Shown here: positions 28,389 to 39,978 of the stretch, in pieces
Numbering within the stretch: the first letter of the stretch is position 1
How the letters are laid out: the number at the start of each line of letters is the position of its first letter
Source of the DNA: Microbacterium oleivorans NBRC 103075
GTDB lineage: Bacteria; Actinomycetota; Actinomycetes; Actinomycetales; Microbacteriaceae
Direction: 5' to 3'
Assembly: GCF_001552475.1 (NCBI RefSeq)
Contig: NZ_BCRG01000005.1
Span: 62,001 to 126,000, forward strand
Length of the DNA stretch: 64,000 bases
Program-made: the position numbers and the translations under genes
Notes under the pieces: model-generated
What the model was told of the DNA's origin: nothing
Seen by the model: only the letters and a program-made list of their open reading frames with translations
Databases searched by the model: none

Positions 28389-29528
28389 TCACCCGTGGAC
28401 GCGGCCGAGGAGCTCCTCCGCGTGACGCAGATCGCGCCGGGCGCCCGGCTTCTGCCACCACGAGGCGTCCGCCAGCGCCTGCCGCGCTTCGCGGACTCCA
28501 GCCTCGGCCACGACCCGGAGTGCCCGCCGCTCCTGCGCGAGCTGCTCTGCCGCGGTCGTCTCGACCAGCGGGATGTCGGCGTCGTCCGCCGCGACGGCGA
28601 TCCAGGATGCCGCGACCAGGATCACGATTCCCGCGAGGCGGAGCCACAGCAGCAGGCCGATGACGACGGAGAACGTCGCGAGGAGGGGGTTCGTCGGTGA
28701 GTACACGGCGAGGAATCCGCCGCCCAGCTGCAGCAGCGCGAGGACGCCGCCGCCGGCGGTCGCTCCGGGAAGTATCGACCGCCAGGGCAACGACGTCCCG
28801 GTGAGGAAGCGGATGAGGCACGCCAGCGCGGCCGTGTTGAGGAGAACGCTGACGAGGACCGACGAGATACGACTCGTCACGTCGACGACCGTCGATTCGT
28901 AGGACACGTCCGCCCAGTCCAGGACGACGGCGACGAGGCCGCCGGCCACGAGTCCGAGCAGAGCGCCGAGGACGAGAGCGAGTCCGAACAGGAGCGCGGC
29001 CAGGAGATCGCCCAGCTTCAGGAGGACGAAGCTGCGGGCATCGAAGGGGAGGCCGAAGATGCCGCGTACGGCGCGACGGGTGAAGGTGACGAATCCGATC
29101 GAGGTCCAGATCGCAATGGCGACGGCGATCGCACCCGTCACGGCGAAAAGGCTGCCGCTGTCCCGGGCGATGTCGGCGACGTCCGACGGGTCGAGCGTGC
29201 CGCCGACAGCGATGAATCCGGGAAGGTAGGAGTTCACGACTGCGATCAGCCCGTCGATCGCGGCGCGCGAGCCACCGAGCCACAAGCCGACGACGGCGAC
29301 GGCGGTGTAGAGCGTCGCGAAGATGGCGAACAGCGACTGGTAACTGATGCTCGCCGCCAGCAGGAAGCCGTTCCGCCTCAGGAATCGTCGCCACACCCGC
29401 ACCGGGAACGACGCCACTGTCTTCCGGGTCAGCACCGTGGCACGTTCGAACGGCTGATCGAGGCGCTCACGCAGACGAGACGCCTCCCACCGCTCGCGCA
29501 GGGGAGGCGTCGTGTCGTCCGAGGTCAC
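28389..29528 (-). CDS. YihY/BrkB family inner membrane protein
   Basis: 379 aa, GTG start. About six membrane segments and the family blocks RNGFLLAASISYQSLFAIF, LWLRLAGIVILVAASW. Once labelled ribonuclease BN, these proteins are membrane proteins of unclear role (some act as lipid flippase or transporter candidates, for example YhjD). The C-terminal 60 residues are a charged cytoplasmic tail. TAGCCT, six bases, GTG gives a leaderless promoter, so it is transcribed separately from sdhB, which ends 22 bp upstream. Confidence 0.88.
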   Translation of the reverse strand: MTSDDTTPPLRERWEASRLRERLDQPFERATVLTRKTVASFPVRVWRRFLRRNGFLLAASISYQSLFAIFATLYTAVAVVGLWLGGSRAAIDGLIAVVNSYLPGFIAVGGTLDPSDVADIARDSGSLFAVTGAIAVAIAIWTSIGFVTFTRRAVRGIFGLPFDARSFVLLKLGDLLAALLFGLALVLGALLGLVAGGLVAVVLDWADVSYESTVVDVTSRISSVLVSVLLNTAALACLIRFLTGTSLPWRSILPGATAGGGVLALLQLGGGFLAVYSPTNPLLATFSVVIGLLLWLRLAGIVILVAASWIAVAADDADIPLVETTAAEQLAQERRALRVVAEAGVREARQALADASWWQKPGARRDLRHAEELLGRVHG

Positions 29529-29540
29529 GCCTCGAGGCTA
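29529..29540 (-). promoter_or_regulatory. Leaderless promoter (-10 TAGCCT) for the YihY-type gene
   Basis: On the minus strand TAGCCT, CGAGGC, GTG at 29528, squeezed into the short gap after sdhB. Confidence 0.65.
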
Positions 29541-29550
29541 TCGGGGTAGA

Positions 29551-30318
29551 TCAGCCGCGGAGGACCGCCTGCTTCACCTCGGCGATGGCCTTGGTGATCT
29601 CGATGCCGCGGGGGCACGCCTCGGTGCAGTTGAAGGTCGTGCGGCAGCGCCACACGCCTTCCTTGTCGTTGAGGATGTCGAGGCGCACATCGGCGGCATC
29701 GTCGCGCGAGTCGAAGATGAAGCGGTGCGCGTTGACGATCGCAGCAGGGCCGAAGTACTGACCGTCGGTCCAGAACACGGGGCACGAGGACGTGCACGCG
29801 GCGCAGAGGATGCACTTCGTGGTGTCGTCGTAGACCGCGCGATCCTTGATCGACTGGAAGCGCTCCTTGCCGGGCTCCGGAGCGGACTTGGGCTGCAGGA
29901 AGGGCTGCACGTCGCGGAAGGACTCGAAGAACGGGTCCATGTCGACGATGAGGTCCTTCTCGAGCGGAAGACCCTTGATCGCTTCGACGTAGATCGGCTT
30001 CGAGATGTCGAGATCCTTGATCAGCGTCTTGCAGGCGAGGCGGTTGCGGCCGTTGATGCGCATGGCGTCGGAGCCGCAGATGCCGTGTGCGCAGGAGCGA
30101 CGGAAGCTCAGCGTGCCGTCGACGTCCCACTTGATCCGGTGCAGCGCGTCGAGGACGCGGTCGGTGGGGTACATCTCCACGTCATAATCGACCCAACGCG
30201 GCTCAGCATCCACCTCGGGATCGAAGCGCCGGATGATGAAAGTGACCAGGTACGACTGGATGCCGGAGTCGTTCGCCTCCTGCGTGTCCGCAGGTGCGCC
30301 GCTGTCGACGATCGTCAT
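29551..30318 (-). CDS. sdhB: Succinate dehydrogenase iron-sulfur subunit
   Basis: 255 aa. It carries the 2Fe-2S ferredoxin domain (RRSCAHGICGSDAM) and the C-terminal clusters (CILCAACTSSCPVFW and CTEACPRGIEI) that relay electrons from SdhA flavin to quinone. ATG shares one base with the sdhA stop. The first 20 residues are a hydrophilic extension. Last gene of sdhCDAB. Confidence 0.97.
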   Translation of the reverse strand: MTIVDSGAPADTQEANDSGIQSYLVTFIIRRFDPEVDAEPRWVDYDVEMYPTDRVLDALHRIKWDVDGTLSFRRSCAHGICGSDAMRINGRNRLACKTLIKDLDISKPIYVEAIKGLPLEKDLIVDMDPFFESFRDVQPFLQPKSAPEPGKERFQSIKDRAVYDDTTKCILCAACTSSCPVFWTDGQYFGPAAIVNAHRFIFDSRDDAADVRLDILNDKEGVWRCRTTFNCTEACPRGIEITKAIAEVKQAVLRG

Positions 30319-32144
30319 CAGTACTTCCTCTCCATCGGCGGGTAGTTGTACTCGCCCTGCTCGTTCTTGGTGAACACGACCGGCTTCCAGTCCAGACGGA
30401 TGTGGTCCTCAGGGTTCGCGGAGTGCGGGTCACCCGTGAGGTAGGCCATCGTGTGCTGCATGTACTTGTCATCGTTGCGGTCGGGGTAGTCCTCGCGCAT
30501 GTGACCGCCGCGGCTCTCGCGCCGGTTGCGGGCGGCGTAGGCGACGATCTCGGCGATGTCGAGGAGGAATCCGAGCTCGACGGCCTCGAGCAGGTCGGTG
30601 TTGTACCGCTTGCCCTTGTCGTCGACGTGGACGTTCTTGTAACGCTCGCGCAGATCGTTGATCGTGCCCATGACGTTCGTGAGCGTCTCTTCCGTGCGGA
30701 AGACCTGGGCGTTCGCGTCCATCTCCTCCTGGAGCGTCTTGCGAAGCGTCGAGATGCGCTCGGTGCCGGCGTTGCTGCGCAGGCCCTCGATCATCTCGCG
30801 GACCTCCTTGGCGGGGTCCTCCGGCAGCGGCATGAACTCGGCCGTCTGCACGTACTCGACAGCGTTCTGGCCCGACCGCTTGCCGAAGACGTTGATGTCG
30901 AGGAGCGAGTTGGTGCCGAGACGGTTGGCGCCGTGTACCGAGACGCAGGCGCACTCGCCGGCGGCGTAGAGACCGGGAACGACGGTGTCGTTGTCGGCGA
31001 GCACCTCACCCTTGATGTTGGTCGGGATGCCGCCCATCGCGTAGTGCGCGGTCGGCATGACCGGCACCGGCTCGACGACCGGGTCGACGCCGAGGTAGGT
31101 GCGGGCGAACTCGGTGATATCGGGGAGCTTGGTCTCCAGGACCTCCGCACCGAGGTGCGTGCAGTCGAGGTAGACGTAGTCCTTGTTCGGACCGGCACCG
31201 CGGCCTTCGAGCACCTCCTTGACCATGCATCGCGCGACGATGTCACGCGGGGCGAGGTCCTTGATCGTGGGGGCGTAGCGCTCCATGAAGCGTTCACCCG
31301 AGGCGTTGCGGAGGATGGCGCCCTCACCGCGGGCGCCCTCGGTCAGGAGGATGCCGAGGCCGGCGAGGCCTGTCGGGTGGAACTGGAAGAACTCGATGTC
31401 CTCGAGAGGCAGGCCCTTCCGCCAGACGATCCCGACACCGTCACCGGTGAGGGTGTGGGCGTTCGAGGTGGTCTTGAAGATCTTCCCGAAACCGCCGGTC
31501 GCGAAGATGACGGCCTTGGCGTGGAAGACGTGAAGGTCGCCGGTGGCGAGCTCGTACGCGACGACACCGGCGATGCCGGTGCGACCCAGGGCATCCTTCA
31601 CCGTGATCAGGTCGAGCGCGTAGTACTCGTTGAAGAAGTTGATGCCGAGCTTGACGCAGTTCTGGAACAGCGTCTGCAGGATCATGTGGCCGGTGCGGTC
31701 GGCGGCGTAGCACGCCCGACGAACCGGGTTCTTGCCGTGCTCTGCGGTGTGACCGCCGAAACGGCGCTGGTCGATCTTGCCGTCGGGCGTGCGGTTGAAG
31801 GGCAGACCCATGTTCTCGAGGTCGATGACCGCGTCGATGGCTTCCTTCGCGAGGATCTCCGCCGCGTCCTGGTCGACGAGGTAGTCGCCGCCCTTGACGG
31901 TGTCGAAGGTGTGCCATTCCCAGGAGTCCTCTTCGACGTTGGCGAGCGCTGCCGCCATGCCGCCCTGCGCCGCGCCGGTGTGGCTGCGCGTCGGGTAGAG
32001 CTTCGTGATGACGGCGGTCTTCGCGCCGGGCCCGGCCTCGATGGCCGCGCGCATGCCGGCGCCACCGGCGCCGACGATGACGACATCGAACTGGTGGTAG
32101 TGGACGCCGTCCTTGACGACGGAGTCCGCGGTCTGGGTGCTCAC
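30318..32144 (-). CDS. sdhA: Succinate dehydrogenase flavoprotein subunit
   Basis: 608 aa, GTG start. FAD motif [18 protein letters not shown] and the histidine that binds FAD covalently in [15 protein letters not shown] are present, together with the substrate loop around [19 protein letters not shown]. It oxidises succinate to fumarate on the cytoplasmic side. The 47-bp gap from sdhD shows no promoter or terminator. Confidence 0.97.
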   Translation of the reverse strand: MSTQTADSVVKDGVHYHQFDVVIVGAGGAGMRAAIEAGPGAKTAVITKLYPTRSHTGAAQGGMAAALANVEEDSWEWHTFDTVKGGDYLVDQDAAEILAKEAIDAVIDLENMGLPFNRTPDGKIDQRRFGGHTAEHGKNPVRRACYAADRTGHMILQTLFQNCVKLGINFFNEYYALDLITVKDALGRTGIAGVVAYELATGDLHVFHAKAVIFATGGFGKIFKTTSNAHTLTGDGVGIVWRKGLPLEDIEFFQFHPTGLAGLGILLTEGARGEGAILRNASGERFMERYAPTIKDLAPRDIVARCMVKEVLEGRGAGPNKDYVYLDCTHLGAEVLETKLPDITEFARTYLGVDPVVEPVPVMPTAHYAMGGIPTNIKGEVLADNDTVVPGLYAAGECACVSVHGANRLGTNSLLDINVFGKRSGQNAVEYVQTAEFMPLPEDPAKEVREMIEGLRSNAGTERISTLRKTLQEEMDANAQVFRTEETLTNVMGTINDLRERYKNVHVDDKGKRYNTDLLEAVELGFLLDIAEIVAYAARNRRESRGGHMREDYPDRNDDKYMQHTMAYLTGDPHSANPEDHIRLDWKPVVFTKNEQGEYNYPPMERKY

Positions 32145-32191
32145 GTGACGGTTGCCTCTGCTCTCTGCGTTTGCGTGCCGGTCGAGCCGGC

Positions 32192-32656
32192 TCAGCCCTG
32201 TGCCTTGCAGACCTCGGCGACGACGCTGCCGTCACTGAGGTTGGGGATGCAGGGGTCGAAGGTGAAGACGACGAGGGTGCCGAGGATGATCATGAATCCG
32301 GCCACCACCCAGAGGCTGGTGACGAGGACTCGGCGGACCTTCGCGTTGGTGACGTAGTCGTTGACGATCGTCCGCATGCCGTTCGTCCCGTGGATGAACG
32401 CCAGCCACAGCATGAGGACGTCCCACACCTGCCAGAAGGGGGTCGAGAACTTGCCCGCGACGAACGCGAAGTCCAGCGCCGAGATGCCCTCGCCGACCAT
32501 GAGGTTGACGAACAGGTGGCCGAAGATGAGGACGATCAGCAGCACGCCGGAGACGCGCATGAAGACCCAGCCCCACTGCTCGAGGTTCGGGCCCTTCCGG
32601 CGAACGGAGGCCTTGCCCTGCGGGGTGCGCGGGGGAAGGAGGGTGTCGGCGGTCAT
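32192..32656 (-). CDS. sdhD: Succinate dehydrogenase membrane anchor subunit
   Basis: 154 aa from ATG 32656, which shares one base with the sdhC stop. Three membrane helices, with the haem-side His in [12 protein letters not shown] and [13 protein letters not shown] in the second helix loop. It anchors SdhAB and helps form the quinone site. The last 20 residues are an extracytoplasmic tail with two cysteines ([13 protein letters not shown]). Confidence 0.93.
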   Translation of the reverse strand: MTADTLLPPRTPQGKASVRRKGPNLEQWGWVFMRVSGVLLIVLIFGHLFVNLMVGEGISALDFAFVAGKFSTPFWQVWDVLMLWLAFIHGTNGMRTIVNDYVTNAKVRRVLVTSLWVVAGFMIILGTLVVFTFDPCIPNLSDGSVVAEVCKAQG

Positions 32657-33090
32657 CAGTGCTCGCCTCCCATGTGCGAGAAGACGTTCGGAAGGTGACG
32701 GGCGGCGAACCCGATGAGGGTGACGGCCCAGACGGCCAGCACGCCCCACCAGAGCTGGCGCTGGTGACGCGTGGCCCACGGCCACAGGTCGACCGCGATG
32801 ATGCGGAGGCCGTTGAACGCGTGGTAGACGATCGCCGCGACCAGGGCGACTTCGCCCAGGCCCATGATCGGGTTCTTGTACGTGCCGATGACCGCGTTGT
32901 ACGCCTCGGGGGAGACCCGGATCAGCGCGGTGTCGAGGACATGCACGAGCAGGAAGAAGAAGATGGCGATACCGGTGATGCGGTGCAGAACCCACGACCA
33001 CATGCCCTCGTTGCCGCGGTACAGCGTGCCGCGCGGGGTCTTGGACGTGGTCTCAGCTACCGACGGCGTGACGCGTGCTGGTGCAGACAC
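32656..33090 (-). CDS. sdhC: Succinate dehydrogenase cytochrome b556 subunit
   Basis: 144 aa, GTG start with GGGAGGACGACC upstream. Three membrane helices; the family motif WSWVLHRITGIAIFFFLLVHVLDT holds the quinone-site and haem residues. First gene of sdhCDAB. A TAGGAT at 33187-33192 is the best promoter candidate, leaving a leader of about 95 nt. Confidence 0.95.
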   Translation of the reverse strand: MSAPARVTPSVAETTSKTPRGTLYRGNEGMWSWVLHRITGIAIFFFLLVHVLDTALIRVSPEAYNAVIGTYKNPIMGLGEVALVAAIVYHAFNGLRIIAVDLWPWATRHQRQLWWGVLAVWAVTLIGFAARHLPNVFSHMGGEH

Positions 33091-33186
33091 GGTCGTCCTC
33101 CCTTGGGTGAGATGGGTGGCGCTCCTGCGGCGAGATCACGGCATCCCAGGGAATGTCGCCCATCGTCGCAAGCGGGCGCATCGACC

Positions 33187-33192
33187 ATCCTA
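33187..33192 (-). promoter_or_regulatory. Candidate -10 element for sdhCDAB
   Basis: TAGGAT on the minus strand, about 97 bp upstream of the sdhC GTG. No convincing -35 was found, and the site is also 5 nt ahead of a short ATG reading frame, so the call is tentative. Confidence 0.4.
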
Positions 33193-33297
33193 AGCGGCCC
33201 TGAAGGGGGTGGGCGAGGAAGGGCAACCTTACGAGCAGCGGTCGATCGGAGTCTCTCGTCGTCATCGGTCCGGAACGGGGGCGTCATGGTCGGCCGG

Positions 33298-33310
33298 TAG
33301 GGTTCGGACC
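33298..33310 (+). promoter_or_regulatory. Leaderless promoter (-10 TAGGGT) for manC
   Basis: TAGGGT at 33298-33303, seven bases, ATG at 33311. Confidence 0.65.
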
Positions 33311-34423
33311 ATGGTCGAACACATCGAGGATTTCTATGCTGTCATCCCTGCGGGCGGCGTCGGATCGCGCCTGTGGCCGCTGTCGCGTGCCGATGCGCCG
33401 AAGTTCCTCCACGACCTGACAGGCTCGGGTCATTCGCTCCTGCGCGACACGTGGAACCGGCTCGAGCCGCTCACCGGTCCGGACCGTATCGCCGTCGTCA
33501 CCGGGCGCGCGCACCGCGCCGCCGTCGAGGCGCAGCTTCCCGGCATCCCGGACAAGAACGTCATCCTCGAGTCCGAGCCCCGCGACTCGGCTGCCGCCAT
33601 CGGCCTCGCCGCCGCGATCCTGCACCGACGGCATCCGGATGTCGTCATCGGATCGTTCGCCGCAGACCATGTCATCCGCGGCTCGCGCGTCTTCGAGTTC
33701 GCGGTGCGCGACGCCGTCGAGGTCGCGCGCGAGGGATACATCTGCACGATCGGCATCGCTCCGTCCGAACCGGCCGTCGGGTTCGGGTACATCAAGAGGG
33801 GCGGCGAGCTCATCGTCGAGGGCGCTCGGGATGCCTCCCTGGTCGAGCGGTTCGTCGAGAAACCCGACCTCGAGACCGCGAAGGCGTACGTGGCCGACCG
33901 GTCCTACCTCTGGAACGCCGGCATGTTCATCTCGCGCGCGGACGTCCTCCTCGCCGAGATCGAGGCGAACAACCCCACTCTTCACGCGGGCCTGCTCGAA
34001 CTCGCCGAAGCGTGGGACGACCGCGAGCGTCGCGGCCCCGCCGTCGACCGCATCTGGCCGACCCTGCAGAAGATCGCGATCGATTACGTCGTCGCGGAGC
34101 CCGCTGCGGAGAAAGGCAAGCTCGCCGTCGTCCCCGGCCACTTCGACTGGGATGACGTGGGCGATTTCGCGAGCCTCGCGAAGCTCAACTCCGGTGGTCG
34201 CACCGACCTCGCGATCCTGGGGCAGAATGCCCGCGTCCTCTCGGACGCCGCGAGCGGCATCGTCGTCTCGCAGACGAGCCGGGTCATCAGCATCATCGGC
34301 GTGAAGGACATCGTCGTCGTCGACACGGACGACGCGCTGCTGGTCACGACCGCCGAGCACGCGCAGCGCGTCAAGAGCGTCGTCGACGCCCTGAAGGTCA
34401 CGGGTCGCGGCGACGTCCTCTGA
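33311..34423 (+). CDS. manC: Mannose-1-phosphate guanylyltransferase
   Basis: 370 aa from ATG 33311. It makes GDP-mannose from mannose 1-phosphate and GTP for glycan and glycolipid synthesis. The nucleotide-binding motif AGGVGSRLWPLSR and the sugar-site FVEKPDLE are present, followed by SYLWNAGMFI. The length matches the single-domain form, without the C-terminal isomerase domain of type II enzymes. A leaderless promoter supports this start. Confidence 0.93.
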   Translation: MVEHIEDFYAVIPAGGVGSRLWPLSRADAPKFLHDLTGSGHSLLRDTWNRLEPLTGPDRIAVVTGRAHRAAVEAQLPGIPDKNVILESEPRDSAAAIGLAAAILHRRHPDVVIGSFAADHVIRGSRVFEFAVRDAVEVAREGYICTIGIAPSEPAVGFGYIKRGGELIVEGARDASLVERFVEKPDLETAKAYVADRSYLWNAGMFISRADVLLAEIEANNPTLHAGLLELAEAWDDRERRGPAVDRIWPTLQKIAIDYVVAEPAAEKGKLAVVPGHFDWDDVGDFASLAKLNSGGRTDLAILGQNARVLSDAASGIVVSQTSRVISIIGVKDIVVVDTDDALLVTTAEHAQRVKSVVDALKVTGRGDVL

Positions 34424-34586
34424 CCTCTTCGGCGTTGAGCAGGATGCCGCTCCCGTGACGGGTTCATTGCGGCTTTGTAACCATTCGGAGGAACGGCCTC
34501 ATCAGGGTGCCCGGTCGACGTCACAGTAGGTAACTTCGGTTGCGCACACCCGCGAAGTCCGCGGGTTCTCTTCCGTGGAGGCACAC

Positions 34587-35711
34587 TTGACCATCTCGAA
34601 CCCGAAGAAGCTCGCCGGCATCGCCGGTGCCGCGCTTCTCATCGCCGCGCTGGCTGGCTGCGGCACCGCACCTGAGGCCAACCCGTCGTCCTCCGCCGGC
34701 GCTGGTGCCGGCACCGTCGTCGACGGCTTCAAGCCCTGCCTCATCTCCGACGCCGGTGGCTGGAACGACAAGTCGTTCAACGAGTCCGCCAAGAACGGCA
34801 TGGACAAGGCCGCCGACGAGCTCGGCATCAAGCCCCTCGAGTTCGAGTCGACGAACGACAACGACTATGCGCCCAACATGACCACGGCGATCTCCGAGGG
34901 CTGCACCCTCATCGTCTCCGTCGGCTTCAAGCTCGCGGCCGCCACGGTCGAGGCGGCCAAGGCCAACCCCAACCTGCAGTTCGCGATCATCGACGACTTC
35001 GCCGACACGGATCAGGATGGCAAGACCGACGCCCCGAACATCAAGCCGCTCGTGTTCAACACGGCGGAAGCGGCCTACCTCGGCGGCTACGCGGCCGCGG
35101 CATGGTCGGCTGAGGACGGCGTGAACAAGGTCGGCACCTTCGGCGGCATCCAGATCCCGTCTGTCGCCGTCTTCATGGACGGTTACGCGCTCGGCGTCGA
35201 GAAGTACAACGAGGACAAGGGCGCCGACGTCAAGCTCTTCGGCTGGGACGTCGCGGCGCAGAAGGGCGCCTTCACCGGTGGCTTCGACGCGAACGACACC
35301 GCCAAGCAGACGGCGCAGTCCGTGCTCGACCAGGGCGTCGACGTCATCCTCCCCGTCGGTGGCCCGATCTACACCAGCGCTGCAGCCGCCATCAAGGATG
35401 CCGGTGATGACACCCTCATCCTCGGTGTCGACAGCGACCTGGCTGTCGCCGATACCTCGGTGACCGACGTCACCCTCGTCTCGATCATGAAGGCAATCGA
35501 TGTCTCCGTGTACGACACGACGGTTGCAGCGTCCACCGGTGACTTCGACGCCGCCCCGTACGTCGGCACCCTGGAAAACGATGGCGTGAAGCTCTCGAGC
35601 TTCCACGACTTCGAGTCGAAGCTGCCCGCCGGTCTGACCGACGAGCTCGCTGCGCTCCAGGAGTCGATCGTCTCGGGCGACATCAAGGTCGAGTCCAAGA
35701 ACTCGCCGTGA
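34587..35711 (+). CDS. BMP-family nucleoside-binding lipoprotein
   Basis: 374 aa from TTG 34587. GGAGG lies 5 nt before the TTG, and the in-frame GTG at 34575 overlaps that ribosome binding site, so TTG is the better start. A signal peptide ends in a lipobox (LAGC). The rest is a PnrA/BMP domain (LISDAGGWNDKSFNESAKNGMDKAA; GTFGGIQIPSVAVFMDGY), the solute receptor of nucleoside ABC importers such as NupN of Bacillus. It is followed by the matching ATPase and permeases after a strong terminator-like hairpin, so receptor mRNA may exceed transporter mRNA. Confidence 0.92.
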   Translation: MTISNPKKLAGIAGAALLIAALAGCGTAPEANPSSSAGAGAGTVVDGFKPCLISDAGGWNDKSFNESAKNGMDKAADELGIKPLEFESTNDNDYAPNMTTAISEGCTLIVSVGFKLAAATVEAAKANPNLQFAIIDDFADTDQDGKTDAPNIKPLVFNTAEAAYLGGYAAAAWSAEDGVNKVGTFGGIQIPSVAVFMDGYALGVEKYNEDKGADVKLFGWDVAAQKGAFTGGFDANDTAKQTAQSVLDQGVDVILPVGGPIYTSAAAAIKDAGDDTLILGVDSDLAVADTSVTDVTLVSIMKAIDVSVYDTTVAASTGDFDAAPYVGTLENDGVKLSSFHDFESKLPAGLTDELAALQESIVSGDIKVESKNSP

Positions 35712-35724
35712 TCTGAACGACATC

Positions 35725-35783
35725 CACTCGGGGCGGGCAGCGTGACGCTGCCCGCCCCGAGTGCCGTTCGCTCAACGTTTTTT
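35725..35783 (+). terminator. Hairpin after the BMP lipoprotein gene
   Basis: Arms 35725-35743 and 35745-35763 are perfectly complementary over 19 bp (realistically a 17-bp stem with a 5-nt loop). A run of six T lies 15 nt later (35778-35783). It separates the receptor gene from the ATPase gene, which has its own promoter. Confidence 0.75.
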
Positions 35784-35812
35784 ATGGCGGGTACTTCCAT
35801 ACACCCGCCGGA

Positions 35813-35824
35813 TAGGGTTCTTGT
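35813..35824 (+). promoter_or_regulatory. Leaderless promoter (-10 TAGGGT) for the nucleoside ABC operon
   Basis: TAGGGT at 35813-35818, six bases, ATG at 35825. It shows that the ATPase-permease-cdd-deoA set can be transcribed without the receptor gene. Confidence 0.7.
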
Positions 35825-37335
<1,511 letters not shown>

Positions 37336-37339
<4 letters not shown>

Positions 37340-38646
37340 GCGGCACGACGCCCGGCGCCGCCGACGCGGCGCGACCCGCCGACCAGCTGCCCGCTGCAAG
37401 CGGACCGCTGACGGGGGAGAGCGCTCCGAAGGAACCGTCACGAACCGACGTCTTCCTCCGCGAACTCCTGCGCGGCAGCGCGGTCACCACGATCCTCGCA
37501 GTCGTCCTCGCCTTCATCATCGGCGGTGTACTCATCGCGGTGACCAACGACGATGTGCAGCGTACGAGCGGCTATTTCTTCGCTCGCCCGACCGACATGC
37601 TCGGCGCGGCCTGGACCGCGATCTACAACGGGTACGAGGCGCTCTTCCGCGGTGCCGTCTTCAACCCGCGGGTGACCGACTTCGCCACGCAGATCCGTCC
37701 TCTCACGAACTCGCTCGGGTTCGCGGCGCCGCTCATCGCCGCCGGCCTCGGTGTCGCCCTCGCGTTCCGCGTGGGTCTGTTCAACATCGGCGCCCGCGGT
37801 CAGATGCTCGTCGGCGCACTTTTCGCCGGGTTCTTCGCGTTCAACCTCGATCTGCCGATCTTCCTGCACCTGCCGCTCACGCTGCTCGCCGGCATCCTCG
37901 GCGGAGCGATCTGGGGTGGCCTCGTCGGTCTCCTGAAGGCGCGGACGGGCGCACACGAGGTGATCCTCACGATCATGCTCAACTACGTCGCCTACTACCT
38001 GCTGCTGTGGATGCTGCGCACCCCCGGCCTTCTGCAGGCGGAAGGAACGAATCAGCCGCAGTCGCAGCCGACGCCCGCGTCGGCCCAGTTCCCCGACCTT
38101 TTCGGACCGTTGTTCCCGCAGCTCGACTGGGGATTCGTCATCGTCGTCATCGCGACCCTGTTCGTCTGGTGGCTCATCGAGCGCTCCAGCCTCGGACTTC
38201 GGATGCGCGCCGTGGGCGAGAACCCTCACGCGGCCCGCGCCGGCGGCATCAACGTAGAGCGCATCTACATCTACGCCATGGTGTTCGCCGGTGGTCTCGC
38301 CGGCCTCGCCGCCATGAACCAGATCCAGGGCAACGTCACCACGGGCTTCGCCGCGACCATCGACGCCGGGATCGGCTTCGACGCGATCACCGTCGCCCTG
38401 CTCGGCCGCAGCCGCGCGTGGGGGACGTTCGCCGCCGGCATCCTGTTCGGCGCTCTCAAGGCCGGATCGTTCTCGATGCAGGCGCAGGGCATCCCGGTCG
38501 ACATCGTGCTCGTCGTGCAGTCGCTCGTGGTGTTGTTCATCGCGGCACCGCCGCTCCTGCGCGCCGTGTTCTTCCTCCCCAAGACCGAGATCGAGAAGGC
38601 GGACAAGGCGCGAGCCAAGGCCGCGAAGAAGGCGGTGGCGGCATGA
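37336..38646 (+). CDS. Nucleoside ABC importer permease 1 (NupP/YufP-like)
   Basis: 436 aa. A Pro/Ala-rich cytoplasmic N-terminus of about 45 residues precedes roughly nine membrane helices of the BPD_transp_2 family (GLFNIGARGQMLVGAL; AHEVILTIMLNYVAYYL; GLRMRAVGENPHAARAGGINV). ATG overlaps the ATPase stop, and the stop overlaps the next permease. It ends in an Ala/Lys-rich tail. Confidence 0.92.
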
Positions 38647-39929
38647 GCGCTCCTGCTCCCGCGCTCGAGTCCGACGGCACGATCCAGCTGAGCGTCGTCA
38701 AGACCCGGCACCTCAAGACGCCTGTCGTCTTCGGCGTTGTCGTCGTCCTGATGGCGGTGCTGTTCCTCCTCGTCCCGCGAGGGGGCACCACGACGTTCCG
38801 CCTCGGTGACGCGACGTCGTCGATCGCCGTGCCGAACCTGGCTGTGCCCACGGGCCTGACGAGCTGGCTGATGGTCGTCGTGCTCGTCGTCCTCGCGGCC
38901 CTCGCGGCGTGGAACGCCTGGAACTACCGCAAGACCCCGCTCTGGCTGACCACGGTGTTCGCAATCCTCGCAGTCGTCGCCTTCATCGTGTGGGCCGCTG
39001 CCGGCGGCACCTTCCCCGTGACGAGTCTCCTGTTCGGCGCCGTATCGCTGTCGGTCCCGCTCGTGTTCGGCGCGCTCGGCGGTGTCATCGGCGAACGCGT
39101 CGGCGTCGTCAACGTCGCCATCGAGGGACAGCTCCTTCTCGGTGCGTTCTCCGCGGCGCTCCTCTCGAGCATCACCGGCAACCCGCTGATCGGCCTCGTC
39201 GGAGCCATGGTCGGCGGCGTCCTGGTGTCGTTCGTCCTCGCGGCCTTCGCCATCAAATACCTCGTCGATCAGGTCATCGTCGGCGTCGTGCTGAACGTCC
39301 TCGTGACGGGTCTCACCGGATTCCTCTACGGCGCGCTACTCGTGCCCAACGAGGACACGCTCAATCGTCCCGAGCGCTTCGGCCGCATCGAGATCCCGTT
39401 CCTGAGCGAGATCCCCATCATCGGACCGGTGCTGTTCAACCAGACCATCATCGTCTACCTGATGTACATCACCGTCGCCATCGTGTCGTGGGGTCTCTAC
39501 CGCACCCGCTGGGGACTCCGGCTCCGCGCGGTCGGCGAGCACCCCCAGGCCGCGGACACCGTCGGCATCAAGGTCAACGCGACCCGGTTCTGGAACGTCT
39601 CGCTGGCGGGTGCGATCGCCGGCATCGGTGGTGCCTACTTCACGCTCGTCTCGGTGCCGCAGTTCGGCAAGGAGATGACGGCGGGTCTCGGCTTCATCGC
39701 ACTCGCGGCCGTCATCTTCGGCCGCTGGGACCCGATCCGCGCGACGCTCGCTGCGCTCCTGTTCGGGTTCGCGACGAACCTGCAGAACCAGCTGACGGTT
39801 CTGGACACCCCGATCCCCAGCGAGTTCATGCTGATGCTGCCGTATGTCGTGACGATCCTCGCGGTCGCCGGTTTCGCCGGTCAGATCCGCGGGCCCGCCG
39901 CATCCGGCAAGCCCTACATCAAGGGCTGA
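38643..39929 (+). CDS. Nucleoside ABC importer permease 2 (NupQ/YufQ-like)
   Basis: 428 aa from ATG 38643 (ATGA overlap with permease 1). About ten membrane helices, with the family blocks GERVGVVNVAIEGQLLLGA, VDQVIVGVVLNVLVTGLTGFLY and GLRLRAVGEHPQAADTVGIKV. The N-terminal 130 residues contain two or three extra helices compared with the basic family. It pairs with permease 1 as a heterodimer. A hairpin and then cdd follow. Confidence 0.92.
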   Translation: MSAPAPALESDGTIQLSVVKTRHLKTPVVFGVVVVLMAVLFLLVPRGGTTTFRLGDATSSIAVPNLAVPTGLTSWLMVVVLVVLAALAAWNAWNYRKTPLWLTTVFAILAVVAFIVWAAAGGTFPVTSLLFGAVSLSVPLVFGALGGVIGERVGVVNVAIEGQLLLGAFSAALLSSITGNPLIGLVGAMVGGVLVSFVLAAFAIKYLVDQVIVGVVLNVLVTGLTGFLYGALLVPNEDTLNRPERFGRIEIPFLSEIPIIGPVLFNQTIIVYLMYITVAIVSWGLYRTRWGLRLRAVGEHPQAADTVGIKVNATRFWNVSLAGAIAGIGGAYFTLVSVPQFGKEMTAGLGFIALAAVIFGRWDPIRATLAALLFGFATNLQNQLTVLDTPIPSEFMLMLPYVVTILAVAGFAGQIRGPAASGKPYIKG

Positions 39930-39930
39930 T

Positions 39931-39957
39931 ACGGATGCCGCGACCTGCGGCATCCGT
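39931..39957 (+). terminator. Short hairpin between permease 2 and cdd
   Basis: ACGGATGCCGC and GCGGCATCCGT (11-bp perfect arms, 5-nt loop) with no T run. It sits 22 bp before cdd inside what looks like one operon, so it may trim or stabilise the upstream mRNA rather than end transcription. Confidence 0.5.
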
Positions 39958-39978
39958 CGATCTACAGAGGAAGAAGTC

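Noticed and set aside
30294..32357. Long open frame (687 codons) antisense to sdhA
   Set aside because: Mirror of sdhA codons; repetitive Val/Asp/Leu/Glu composition and no domain. SdhA is certain on the other strand.
33053..33182. Short frame starting 5 nt after the TAGGAT ahead of sdhC and ending inside sdhC
   Set aside because: Could be a leader peptide, but the sequence is unremarkable, the spacing is one base short of the leaderless norm, and sdhC has a good ribosome binding site of its own.
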